DNA of 64,000 bases, taken from assembly GCA_005217565.1 (NCBI GenBank), contig SJCO01000008.1:186001-250000 (forward strand), given 5' to 3'. The translations under genes were made by a program, and so were the position numbers. The notes beneath the pieces are model-generated. The model was not told the origin of the DNA. It searched no databases and worked only from the letters and a program-made list of their open reading frames with translations. Position 1 is the first letter of the stretch, and each line of letters opens with the position of its first letter. The stretch comes from Puteibacter caeruleilacunae (GTDB lineage: Bacteria > Bacteroidota > Bacteroidia > Bacteroidales > Prolixibacteraceae). Below, piece by piece: positions 8,375 through 17,121 of this stretch.

Positions 8375-8449
8375 CATTTAATAAAGTGTTTAAACTCGAT
8401 TATTATTACGTTGCCTATCATAATATCTTCGCTTTCAACTCGTGCTTTT

Positions 8450-8468
8450 GAGGTGAAATGTACACCTC
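8450..8468. promoter_or_regulatory. Candidate operator upstream of the double methyltransferase
   Basis: A perfect inverted repeat GAGGTG/CACCTC with a 7-bp spacer, embedding AAATGTACACCT (8456-8467), which is also found at 6712-6723. A weaker, related word (TGAAACC, 8481) follows about 21 bp later. Probably read by the neighbouring AraC-type regulator. Confidence 0.45.
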
Positions 8469-8629
8469 TTCCTTCCTTTTTGAAACCTATACCGATGGTT
8501 ATTAAGACAATCTTTGCAATCAAATAATCATAGCATTGAGTGGCTATATTTTAAACAGATGAAGGGATCAATGGCTTTGATGGACATTGGTTTTTTCTCT
8601 AGAGTTGCAAATAACAAAATCATAACGTA

Positions 8630-9856
8630 ATGAAGGAATATGAAAAAGCCCACAAGCATCACCATGCGGTTGAAGAATTAATTAAGTATTTAGATGCTCC
8701 AGATCGTGATAATTGGCAGAAACCGCAGGAGATATTAGGAAAGATAGGTGATGTTAAGGATAAAACCATCATGGATCTGGGAGCAGGAACAGGTTACTTT
8801 GCCTTTAAACTAGCAATGTTGGGAGCAAATGTGATTGCTGCTGATGTTGAACAAGGTTTTCTCGATATTCTTCATAACAGAAAAAGAAAATTAGGTATAA
8901 AGAATGGCTGTTTTGAAATTCGCAAAGTAGAATTCGATGATCCGAAACTTAAAAAGAATGAAGTTGATGCTGTTTTGATTGTTGATACTTATCATCACAT
9001 TGAGAATACACTCAATTATTTCTCAAAGGTTTTCAACGGTATAGTTCCAAATGGAAAATTGATTATTGTAGATTCTAAAAAAGATAGCACTATTGATGAT
9101 GGGCCTTCTTATGAGATGAAAGTGGCTGAAGAAACGGTGATCGAAGAATTGAAGAAAGTAGGCTTTAATGATTTTAAAGTTACAAATGATCTATTAGCTG
9201 AGCAGTATGTAATAGAGGCATTTAAAGTTAAGCAGAAAAAGGTGTCAGGTACTGAAAATATGAAGAGTCATTGGAATAGATTGTATCGTGAGGAAGAGTA
9301 TGTCTTTGGTACTAAGCCTGATAAATATTTCAAGGAAATCCTATCTAAATTTAACGCTGGTAAAATTCTATTACCCGGAGAAGGTGAAGGTAGAAATGCT
9401 GTTTATGCTGCAAAGTTAGGGTGGGATGTTCACGCTTACGACTATAGTAAAGAGGCTAAACAAAAGGCCGAAAGATTAGCAAACCATAATAGTGTATCAA
9501 TCAGCTATGCAATCAGAGATATTGTAAATGCTCAATATCCAAAAGAATCATTTGATATGGTTGCCTTTCAATTTATACATTTCGAAGGTCAGGAACGAAC
9601 CGATATTCACAAGAATCTTGATAAACACCTAAAGACGGGAGGTATATTGATCATTCAGAATTTTAGCACAGAAAATCCAAAGTATAGTGAAGCAGGACCT
9701 CGCACAGCTAATTTACTGTATTCAAAAGAAGATATCTTACGAGATTTTCCTGATTATGAAATATTGGATTTAAAGGTGGAAATAGATCAGTTGCAGGAAG
9801 GAAGCAAAAAAGAACACACTTGCTCAATACTACGTTTTGTTGGAAAGAAACTATAG
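8630..9856 (+). CDS. Two-domain SAM-dependent methyltransferase (fusion)
   Basis: This 408-aa protein carries two complete class I methyltransferase domains. Residues 1-205 resemble UbiE/MerR-associated methyltransferases: a histidine-rich start (KAHKHHHAVEE), motif I IMDLGAGTGYF (47-57), acidic AADVE (70-74) and VDTYHHIENT. Residues about 211-408 are a TehB-like domain with MKSHWNRLYREEEYVFGTKP and ILLPGEGEGRNAVYA (246-260), closely matching the stand-alone enzyme at 6810. The second domain begins with its own internal Met (211), which points to fusion of two formerly separate genes. It may carry out two successive methylations on one substrate or handle two substrates. The adaptor gene of an RND pump follows about 100 bp downstream. 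Confidence 0.88.
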   Translation: MKEYEKAHKHHHAVEELIKYLDAPDRDNWQKPQEILGKIGDVKDKTIMDLGAGTGYFAFKLAMLGANVIAADVEQGFLDILHNRKRKLGIKNGCFEIRKVEFDDPKLKKNEVDAVLIVDTYHHIENTLNYFSKVFNGIVPNGKLIIVDSKKDSTIDDGPSYEMKVAEETVIEELKKVGFNDFKVTNDLLAEQYVIEAFKVKQKKVSGTENMKSHWNRLYREEEYVFGTKPDKYFKEILSKFNAGKILLPGEGEGRNAVYAAKLGWDVHAYDYSKEAKQKAERLANHNSVSISYAIRDIVNAQYPKESFDMVAFQFIHFEGQERTDIHKNLDKHLKTGGILIIQNFSTENPKYSEAGPRTANLLYSKEDILRDFPDYEILDLKVEIDQLQEGSKKEHTCSILRFVGKKL

Positions 9857-9953
9857 TTAATACTCTTTCTTTTAATTTAAGCTAGTGTCGAATCATAGGC
9901 ATCAGCTTTACTAACCTTGATTATCACATAAGTACTATAAATTAAAAATAATC

Positions 9954-11051
9954 ATGAATTGTAAAATGAAATATTACTTCATGCTAATCGTGATGGTAAG
10001 CGCCTTAGGATGTAAGCAGGAAGTACAAAAGGAGAATGAAAAAACAAATTATAAGTTATTGAATTTAAAAGAAGAAACACGAAAAGTTGTTTCACGGTAT
10101 TCTGCGGCAATAAAAGGGAAGCAGGATATTGAAATTTATCCTCAGATATCAGGATATCTATCTCAGGTTGCAGTGAAGGAGGGTGAAAAGGTGTGCAAAG
10201 GTGACGTACTGTTTGTGATAGAACAAACACCATTCAATGCAGCCTTAAAGGGGGCAAAAGCAAAGGTTGCAATCAGTATTGCAAAGGTAGCTACAGCAGA
10301 ACTTAACTACGAAAACACGCTAGCGCTACGAAAGAAGAATATCGTGTCGGACTCTGATCTCAAAGCAAAAGAAAACTTATTGAATAATGCTAAGGCCCAG
10401 CTTGAATTGGCTAAAGCAGAAGAATTAAGTGCTCAAACAGAACTTGACTTTACGGTGATTAAAAGTCCATCTAACGGGATTGTGGGTAAATTGCCATATC
10501 GAAGAGGAGCATTGGTGTCACCTACATTAATAGAATGTCTTACTGTTGTCTCTGATAATTCTGAGATGAATGTCTATTTCTCAATGAATGAGAATCAAAT
10601 TTTGGCGCTTATTGAGCAATATGGAAGTCTCGATAGCATTGTTGCTAAGATGCCCAAAATTGATTTACAACTAAACAATGGTTCTATATACGAGGAGAAG
10701 GGATATATAGAAAGTATTAGTGGAGTTATTGAAGACAATACCGGAGCGGTAAGTATACGTGCCGTATTCCCTAATCAAGCGTCGAAATTACTTAGTGGTG
10801 GAGTTGGTAATGTTCTTATCTCTGAGGAGCATCAGGGAGTAATTGTAATTCCTAAAACGGCTACGTATGAGATGCAGGATAAAGTGTGTGTATATCAGGT
10901 TGTTGATAATATGGCTAAGTCGAAGATTGTTGAAGTTATTCAGAATAGTAACGACAAGGAATATATTGTTGAGAAAGGTCTTGAAAAAAGTGATGTTATT
11001 ATCGCTGAAGGTGCAGGACTTGTTCTAGAGAATGCCCCTGTTAATCAATAA
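9954..11051 (+). CDS. RND efflux periplasmic adaptor (MFP) lipoprotein
   Basis: This is the membrane-fusion subunit of a tripartite efflux pump, bridging the RND permease and the outer-membrane channel. Of 365 aa, the N-terminus is a lipoprotein signal (..MLIVMVSALGC), with M5 at 9966 an equally good start. The first barrel-sandwich half is IYPQISGYLSQVAVKEGEKVCKGDVLFVIE, then comes an alpha hairpin (residues about 95-155) and the second half TVIKSPSNGIVGKLPYRRGALVSP, followed by the beta-barrel and membrane-proximal domains. The permease gene starts 30 bp later, so the two are co-transcribed. It looks full-length and intact. Confidence 0.93.
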   Translation: MNCKMKYYFMLIVMVSALGCKQEVQKENEKTNYKLLNLKEETRKVVSRYSAAIKGKQDIEIYPQISGYLSQVAVKEGEKVCKGDVLFVIEQTPFNAALKGAKAKVAISIAKVATAELNYENTLALRKKNIVSDSDLKAKENLLNNAKAQLELAKAEELSAQTELDFTVIKSPSNGIVGKLPYRRGALVSPTLIECLTVVSDNSEMNVYFSMNENQILALIEQYGSLDSIVAKMPKIDLQLNNGSIYEEKGYIESISGVIEDNTGAVSIRAVFPNQASKLLSGGVGNVLISEEHQGVIVIPKTATYEMQDKVCVYQVVDNMAKSKIVEVIQNSNDKEYIVEKGLEKSDVIIAEGAGLVLENAPVNQ

Positions 11052-11081
11052 AGATGATCCATTTAAATATTAGATTTTACA

Positions 11082-14000
11082 ATGAATATAAAAGCGTTTA
11101 TTAATCGTCCTATTTTTTCAATAGGGGTTGCGATTTTTATTGTCCTCTTTGGGATCATTTCAATCTTTTCAATACCTGTGGAATTGTATCCCAATATAGC
11201 GCCACCTGTGGTTCGAGTAACAACAAAATACCCTGGTGCTAGCGCTGATGCAATTCAAAAAAGTGTTATTGTTCCTTTGGAAGAAGCAATCAACGGTGTA
11301 GAGAATATGCTATATATGACCTCTGCAGCTAGTAATAGTGGAGAAGCAACTATAAGTATCTTTTTTGAACAAGGAACCGATGCCGATATGGCAACAGTAA
11401 ATGTTCAAAATCGGGTGTCTATTGGTTCTGGAACTTTGCCTGCCGAGGTGGTACAAATGGGGGTTGTAACACAAAAACAACAACCTAGTATCCTTCGTTC
11501 GTTTGCCATATATAGTCCTAATCAAACTTACGATGAGAACTTTATTGGGAACTATTTTAATATTAATATAAAGCCTGTTATTGAAAGGTTAAAGGGTGTA
11601 GCTAGCGTTAATAGCTTTGGTGCAAACTATGGAATGCGCATTTGGTTAAAACCCGATGTAATGGCACAGTACAAATTAATTCCATCGGATATTACAACTG
11701 TGCTGAAGGAGCAAAATATTGAAATTCCGGCAGGTTCATTTGGAGAGAATGCCGATCAGGTATTTCAGTATACCATGAAGTATTCAGGACGAAAACAGTC
11801 GGTTGAAGAATTTAAAAACCTCGTGATACGGTCGTTAGACGATGGAGAGGTATTGCGGATTAAAGATGTTGCAAGAGTAGAATTGGGACAGGATTCATAC
11901 AAGTTTGCTGCTATGGCTAATGGAGTTCCGGGTGCATCGGCAATGATTTATCAAACAGCAGGATCTAATGGTACTAAGCTTAATTTACAGCTGGATGACT
12001 TGTTTGAGGAGATACAGGCAAACATGCCTCCGGATATGAAAATCATAACCATGCGAAATACCAATAGCTTTTTATTCGCTTCTATTGAGGAGATTATTGA
12101 AACCTTGATATTGGCAATAGTTCTGGTATTCTTTGTTGTTTATTTCTTCTTGCAAGATTTTAAAGCAACATTGATACCAACCATCTCAATTATTGTATCG
12201 CTTATTGGAACTTTTGTTTTTATTCTTGCTGCTGATTTTACGCTAAATTTGGTTACACTGTTTGCCTTGGTATTGGTGATTGGTACGGTGGTGGATGATT
12301 CCATTGTTGTGGTTGAAGCTGTGCAAGCACGTTTTGAGCAAGGGTATACCTCGGCGTATAAAGCCACTTATGATGCAATGGGAGGTTTGATATCTGCACT
12401 GTTTACAACTAGTTTAGTGTTTATGGCCGTATCCATTCCTGTTTCGTTTATGAGTGGAACAACGGGTACTTTTTATAGGCAATTTGGTTTAACAATGGCT
12501 GTTGCCGTAGGTATCTCATTTGTGGTTTCTATCATACTAAGTCCGGCATTATGTGCAATCATGTTAAAACCTAATTCTAGTGAAAAGAAGGGTAGTAGAA
12601 TTACAAGTCAAGTGCGAAAAACATACACTGCCGGTTTCAAGTCTTTGCTAAATAGATATGCAAAAGGTGTAGGCTTTTTTATTCGAAGACGTTGGGTAGT
12701 ACATGGTGCACTTATACTTAGTGTGGTGTTACTGGTGTTCTTTGTAAAGACTACCAAACAAGGCTTTGTTCCTAAGGAAGATACTGGAAACTTTATTATT
12801 GATGTTACAGCTCCTCCAGGAACGTCTCTGGATGAAACCAGGGAAATTGTGTCAGAGGTCTATCAATCGATTCATGATATTCCACAGATTGATAATTTCG
12901 TTACCGAGATAGGTTGGGGATTTATTTCAGGAGTGAGTGTGAATTCTGGAACCTTCTTTGTGATAATGAAAGATTGGGATGAACGTGAGGGTGAGGAGAA
13001 TTCGCGTGATGCGGTAATTAAAGAAGTATATAAACGTACTGCTCACATAAAGGCAGCAAGTATATTTGTTATTCCTCCTGGTATGATTCCTGGTTATGGA
13101 GGTGGTGGAGGTTTTGAGTTTCAGGTTCAAGATCGTCAAGGAGTGGATATCCAAACCTTGGCAAAAACAACGCAATCTTTCTTAGCAAAACTTCGTGAGC
13201 GTCCTGAAATTGAAATCGCTTATAGCTCATATAACACGAACTATCCACAGTATGTGGTGGATGTTGATGCTGCAAAATGTAAACGAGCAGGAGTATCTCC
13301 CAAGGAGGTGCTTTCGGTACTTGGCGACTATTATGGAGGTTATTATGCTTCTAATTTTAATCGTTTCTCCAAAGTCTACAAGGTGATGATTCAAGCTGAA
13401 CCTGATTTGTCAAAGAATAAGGAAACACTTGATAATATCTATGTGCGTATTGGTGATGACATGGCTGCTATTTCCCAATTTGTTACGTTAACAAAGGTGT
13501 ACGATCCTGTTGAACTTCGTCGTTTTAACATGTACAACAGTATTCCTGTTAATGGTGCTATCGCAGAAGGCTATAGCTCGAAAGATGCTATTCTAGCTAT
13601 CAAGGAGGTAGCCCAGGGTTATATGCCAAAAGGTTATGGAATTGAGTTTAGTGGTATTACACGTGAGGAAGAGAAAGATGATAACACAACAGCTATTGTG
13701 TTTGCAATCTGTATCATCTTCATTTTTGTGCTGATGAGTATGCTTTACGAAAGTTATTTTATCCCAATGGCTATTATATTGTCGGTTCCTTTTAGTTTGC
13801 TCGGAAGTTTTCTGTTGGCCAATGCATTAGGACTTGAAAATAATATTTACCTGCAATTGGGATTAATCATGATTATTGGTTTACAGGCTAAAACAGCCAT
13901 CTTGTTAACCGAGTATGCAACACAATGTCGACAAGCAGGAATGAGTATTAAACAAGCTGTGTTTTTCGCTGCCAAAGTTCGTTTGCGCCCTATATTAATG

Positions 14001-14279
14001 ACCGCACTTACTATGGTTTTTGGGATGTTCCCTCTTTTGTTTGCTTCGGGAGTTGGAGCTAATGGAAGTAGAACTCTTGGTGCTGGTGTTGTTGGAGGAA
14101 TGATCGTTGGGGTATTTGCTCTGTTATTTATTGTTCCGGTACTATTTATCATATTTCAAACACTTCAAGAGAAGTTTAAGCCTGTAACACTTGTTAAATC
14201 GGAAGATCGAATGATTCAGCAGGAGTTAGGATCATTAAAGAATGTAAATCAAATTGTATACGAAATCCATGAAGCATAA
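11082..14279 (+). CDS. RND multidrug efflux permease (HAE1/AcrB family)
   Basis: This is a 1065-aa inner-membrane, proton-driven exporter of the AcrB/MexB (HAE1) type, the energised part of the tripartite pump. The start FINRPIFSIGVAIFIVLFGI is the family N-terminus. The proton-relay residues are present: the double aspartate in TM4 (GTVVDDSIVVVEA) and the lysine in TM10 (IIGLQAKTAILLTEYA). The two large periplasmic loops and 12 membrane segments are all present, so it should be functional. It lies between the adaptor and outer-membrane factor genes and overlaps the latter by 11 bp. The HAE1 class usually exports organic compounds rather than metals. Confidence 0.95.
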   Translation: MNIKAFINRPIFSIGVAIFIVLFGIISIFSIPVELYPNIAPPVVRVTTKYPGASADAIQKSVIVPLEEAINGVENMLYMTSAASNSGEATISIFFEQGTDADMATVNVQNRVSIGSGTLPAEVVQMGVVTQKQQPSILRSFAIYSPNQTYDENFIGNYFNINIKPVIERLKGVASVNSFGANYGMRIWLKPDVMAQYKLIPSDITTVLKEQNIEIPAGSFGENADQVFQYTMKYSGRKQSVEEFKNLVIRSLDDGEVLRIKDVARVELGQDSYKFAAMANGVPGASAMIYQTAGSNGTKLNLQLDDLFEEIQANMPPDMKIITMRNTNSFLFASIEEIIETLILAIVLVFFVVYFFLQDFKATLIPTISIIVSLIGTFVFILAADFTLNLVTLFALVLVIGTVVDDSIVVVEAVQARFEQGYTSAYKATYDAMGGLISALFTTSLVFMAVSIPVSFMSGTTGTFYRQFGLTMAVAVGISFVVSIILSPALCAIMLKPNSSEKKGSRITSQVRKTYTAGFKSLLNRYAKGVGFFIRRRWVVHGALILSVVLLVFFVKTTKQGFVPKEDTGNFIIDVTAPPGTSLDETREIVSEVYQSIHDIPQIDNFVTEIGWGFISGVSVNSGTFFVIMKDWDEREGEENSRDAVIKEVYKRTAHIKAASIFVIPPGMIPGYGGGGGFEFQVQDRQGVDIQTLAKTTQSFLAKLRERPEIEIAYSSYNTNYPQYVVDVDAAKCKRAGVSPKEVLSVLGDYYGGYYASNFNRFSKVYKVMIQAEPDLSKNKETLDNIYVRIGDDMAAISQFVTLTKVYDPVELRRFNMYNSIPVNGAIAEGYSSKDAILAIKEVAQGYMPKGYGIEFSGITREEEKDDNTTAIVFAICIIFIFVLMSMLYESYFIPMAIILSVPFSLLGSFLLANALGLENNIYLQLGLIMIIGLQAKTAILLTEYATQCRQAGMSIKQAVFFAAKVRLRPILMTALTMVFGMFPLLFASGVGANGSRTLGAGVVGGMIVGVFALLFIVPVLFIIFQTLQEKFKPVTLVKSEDRMIQQELGSLKNVNQIVYEIHEA

Positions 14280-15633
14280 TATACAACTCGCTGTGATCAC
14301 CACACTAACCCTCTTAATGGGGGCGTGTGGTATTCACTCTAACTATACAACTCCGGAATTGAAGAAGAAACAATTCGTTGGAGAACAATTTACACTTCCG
14401 GATAGCTCTATCGTGGAGCTTCCTTCGTGGGAGAATGTATTTGTAGATTCAAGTCTGAGAGTTTTGATTGAAAAAGCTCTTGAAGCGAATAGTGATCTGC
14501 GCATTGCCAGTCTAAATATCGCGCAAGCTGAAAGTATGTTGCAAACAGCGAAGTTTGCATTTCTACCATCGTTAGGATTATCTCCTAAAGGAGAGGTTCG
14601 TAAGTTTGGCGATGCTAGTTATGCCAGAAGTTATTCTTTGCCTTTGACCACCAGTTGGGAGATTGATGTGTTTGGAAAACTACGTTATAGTAAGGAGCAA
14701 GCAAAGAGTGTTTTGGAGCAAAGTAGAGAATACGAACAAATGGTCAGAACTCAGTTGATTGCTAATGTTGCTGTGAACTATTATTCATTAGTGATGTTCG
14801 ATGCACAATTGGAGATCACTGAAGAGAGCGCTTTGACTTTATACGAGACTCTTAATTGTATGAAAAGTCTGAAAGAGGTAGGTCTACAGAATGATGCAGC
14901 AGTACGTCAGGCTGCAGCAAACTATAAGAGAATTGAAATATCATTGGAGGAGCTTCGTAAGCAAATTAGTATCTGTGAGAATAATATTAGCTTATTGATT
15001 AATCAAATACCTCAAAAGATTAAGAGAAATGCTATTGGTGATGTGGATTTAAATGCCGATTTTAAAAAGAATATATCATTGAAAGCATTAGCGAATCGTC
15101 CTGATGTGCGTTATGCAGAGCTTAGACTTAGAGAGAGTTTTTACGGAGTTTCGTATGCTCGTGCTTCATTATATCCTACTATCAAATTGAGTGGAAGTAT
15201 TGGGTGGACCAACAATGCAGGAGTAATTGCGAACCCTGGAGATATGCTATTTTCAGCATTAGCATCACTTACTCAGCCTATCTTCATGGCTGGCGTGAAT
15301 AAGGCAAATTTAAAAATTGCAAAAGCTAAATATGAACAGCAGTTGATTGGATTCGAAAAATCATTATTACGCGCAGGTAATGAGATCAATGATGCACTAA
15401 TGGATTGTGAGATTGCGAAACGTAAACAGGTGCTTAGATCAGAAGAGATGGATGAATTACGTTATGCAGTAGAAGTTACCAAAGACCTTATGAAAAACGG
15501 ACAGGTCAACTACCTGGAAGTTTTAACCGCACAAAACGCTCTATTGTCTTCGCGTATCAATTATTCCGTTGATTGGTTTGAGTTGGTAAAAGGAAAGATA
15601 AGTTTATATAAATCACTAGGGGGGCATAATTAG
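14269..15633 (+). CDS. Outer-membrane efflux lipoprotein (TolC/NodT family)
   Basis: This is the outer-membrane channel of the tripartite pump. I chose the ATG at 14269, inside the end of the permease gene, since it gives a clean lipoprotein signal (MKHNIQLAVITTLTLLMGAC); the frame also has a TTG at 14254. Two repeated OEP domains are visible, with VDSSLRVLIEKALEANSDLRIASLNIAQAES in the first and ANRPDVRYAELRLRESFYGV in the second, matching NodT-type factors of about 455 aa. Translational coupling to the permease is likely because of the overlap. A terminator hairpin overlaps its stop codon. Confidence 0.93.
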   Translation: MKHNIQLAVITTLTLLMGACGIHSNYTTPELKKKQFVGEQFTLPDSSIVELPSWENVFVDSSLRVLIEKALEANSDLRIASLNIAQAESMLQTAKFAFLPSLGLSPKGEVRKFGDASYARSYSLPLTTSWEIDVFGKLRYSKEQAKSVLEQSREYEQMVRTQLIANVAVNYYSLVMFDAQLEITEESALTLYETLNCMKSLKEVGLQNDAAVRQAAANYKRIEISLEELRKQISICENNISLLINQIPQKIKRNAIGDVDLNADFKKNISLKALANRPDVRYAELRLRESFYGVSYARASLYPTIKLSGSIGWTNNAGVIANPGDMLFSALASLTQPIFMAGVNKANLKIAKAKYEQQLIGFEKSLLRAGNEINDALMDCEIAKRKQVLRSEEMDELRYAVEVTKDLMKNGQVNYLEVLTAQNALLSSRINYSVDWFELVKGKISLYKSLGGHN

Positions 15634-15645
15634 CCCCTTTTATTA
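15618..15645 (+). terminator. Terminator at the end of the RND operon
   Basis: A GC-rich stem (15619-15625 pairing with 15633-15639, loop ATAATTA) runs into a T-run (15638 onward). It overlaps the stop codon of the outer-membrane factor and closes the RND operon. Confidence 0.7.
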
Positions 15646-15699
15646 TTCAGAGTCAAATTCTGTTCAGATGAGGCTATGAATTGAAAAATCACAATAGTA

Positions 15700-17079
15700 A
15701 TGAGGCAAGAAAGTGATAACATTAGGGATCTTAGAGATGAGCCTATTTCTAAGCTAATGTGGAGATATTTTATACCAGCAGTGGCAAGTATGATTTTGAA
15801 TTCGGTTTACACTATTGTTGATCGAATTTTTATTGGGCAAGGAGTGGGGGCAAGTGCACTGGCGGCAATTGGTTCTGTTTTTCCGATTATAATGATTATT
15901 GCTGCTTTTATTACGATGTTAGGTATGGGAGGCGGTGTAAATGTCTCGATTAATCTAGGACGGAAGAAATATGAAAAGGCAGAGCGAGTACTCGGGAATA
16001 CATTGTTATTAGCGATACTTTCTGCTGCGATTCTTACCGAAGTAGGGTATTGGGTATCTTCTCCCATTTTGACTTACATGGGAGTGGAATCAATAACTCA
16101 CCATAATGGACTTGATTATTTGACGATCATAGTTTCAGGGATCACGTTTAATATTGTGGGTAATGCATTGAATAATCTGATTCATTCAGAAGGTAATCCT
16201 CGCTTAGCTGTTATATTTATGCTATGTAGTTTAGTCCTGAATGTATTCCTCGATTATATCTTCATTTTCCAATTGATGATGGGATTGAAGGGGGCTGCTT
16301 ATGCTACTATTTTGTCACAAGCCTTTTTAGCTATCCTGGGAGTATTACACTTTAGAAGTCGAAGGTCGGTAATCAAACTGCGTTTGGTATATATGAAATT
16401 TAACAAGAATATTGTGCGCTCTATAATAGTAGTTGGTTTTGCTCCATTTTGTATGCATTTATCATCTAGTGTCGGATACAGCATTGTAAATATGCAATTG
16501 CTGAAGTTTGGTGACGAGTTGGCTGTTGCTGCTTTTGGTGTAATTATGGGAGTTGTGATGTTTGTTATGATGTCAATGGTTGCAGTAACTACCGCAATGC
16601 AACCTATTGTGAGCTTCAACTATGGAGCAAAAAACTATGGGAGAGTTAGAAGTACACTTATACTAGGAATTGGGGCTGCAACTGTGATTTCCTTAATCGG
16701 ATTCGCAATCATTAATATTTTCCCGCAGCAGCTTATTTCATTGTTTAATAGTGACAATACCCGTATGGTCGCTATAGGCATTGAAGGGATACAAATATAT
16801 TTATGTGTATTACCTCTTGCGGGATTTCCAATCGTGATGGAAAGCTATTTTCAATCTATTGGTAAGGGGGCACGTGCCACTTGTCTAACACTTACACGAC
16901 AGGTCATGATTTTTATCCCTTTGCTTTTGATTCTTCCCAACTATTTTGGTTTGAGGGGAGTCTGGATGTCGGCACCAGTAGCTGACCTAATCTATGCTAT
17001 AATTGTGGTATTTTATGTGATCTATGAGTTTAGGAAAATCACAGGAAAGCTCCAGTTGAATAGTGTTAAGTCTGTTTAA
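15700..17079 (+). CDS. MATE-family multidrug exporter
   Basis: This is a 459-aa inner-membrane antiporter of the MATE/DinF type with about 12 hydrophobic segments. The two homologous halves begin at SKLMWRYFIPAVASMILNSVYTIVDRIFIG and at VRSIIVVGFAPFCMHLSSSVGY; the conserved PIVSFNYGAKNYGRVR follows the seventh segment. These proteins export cationic organic compounds by Na+ or H+ exchange. It follows the RND operon terminator by about 55 bp and may have its own promoter, though I cannot see a good match. The gene appears intact. Confidence 0.93.
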   Translation: MRQESDNIRDLRDEPISKLMWRYFIPAVASMILNSVYTIVDRIFIGQGVGASALAAIGSVFPIIMIIAAFITMLGMGGGVNVSINLGRKKYEKAERVLGNTLLLAILSAAILTEVGYWVSSPILTYMGVESITHHNGLDYLTIIVSGITFNIVGNALNNLIHSEGNPRLAVIFMLCSLVLNVFLDYIFIFQLMMGLKGAAYATILSQAFLAILGVLHFRSRRSVIKLRLVYMKFNKNIVRSIIVVGFAPFCMHLSSSVGYSIVNMQLLKFGDELAVAAFGVIMGVVMFVMMSMVAVTTAMQPIVSFNYGAKNYGRVRSTLILGIGAATVISLIGFAIINIFPQQLISLFNSDNTRMVAIGIEGIQIYLCVLPLAGFPIVMESYFQSIGKGARATCLTLTRQVMIFIPLLLILPNYFGLRGVWMSAPVADLIYAIIVVFYVIYEFRKITGKLQLNSVKSV

Positions 17080-17121
17080 GCATTTTGCTCACTTTTCTAT
17101 CATTTGTTAATCAGAATAAAA

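Noticed and set aside
14254-14268. TTG start for the outer-membrane factor
   Set aside because: The ATG at 14269 gives a proper lipoprotein signal peptide, and the extra residues add nothing.
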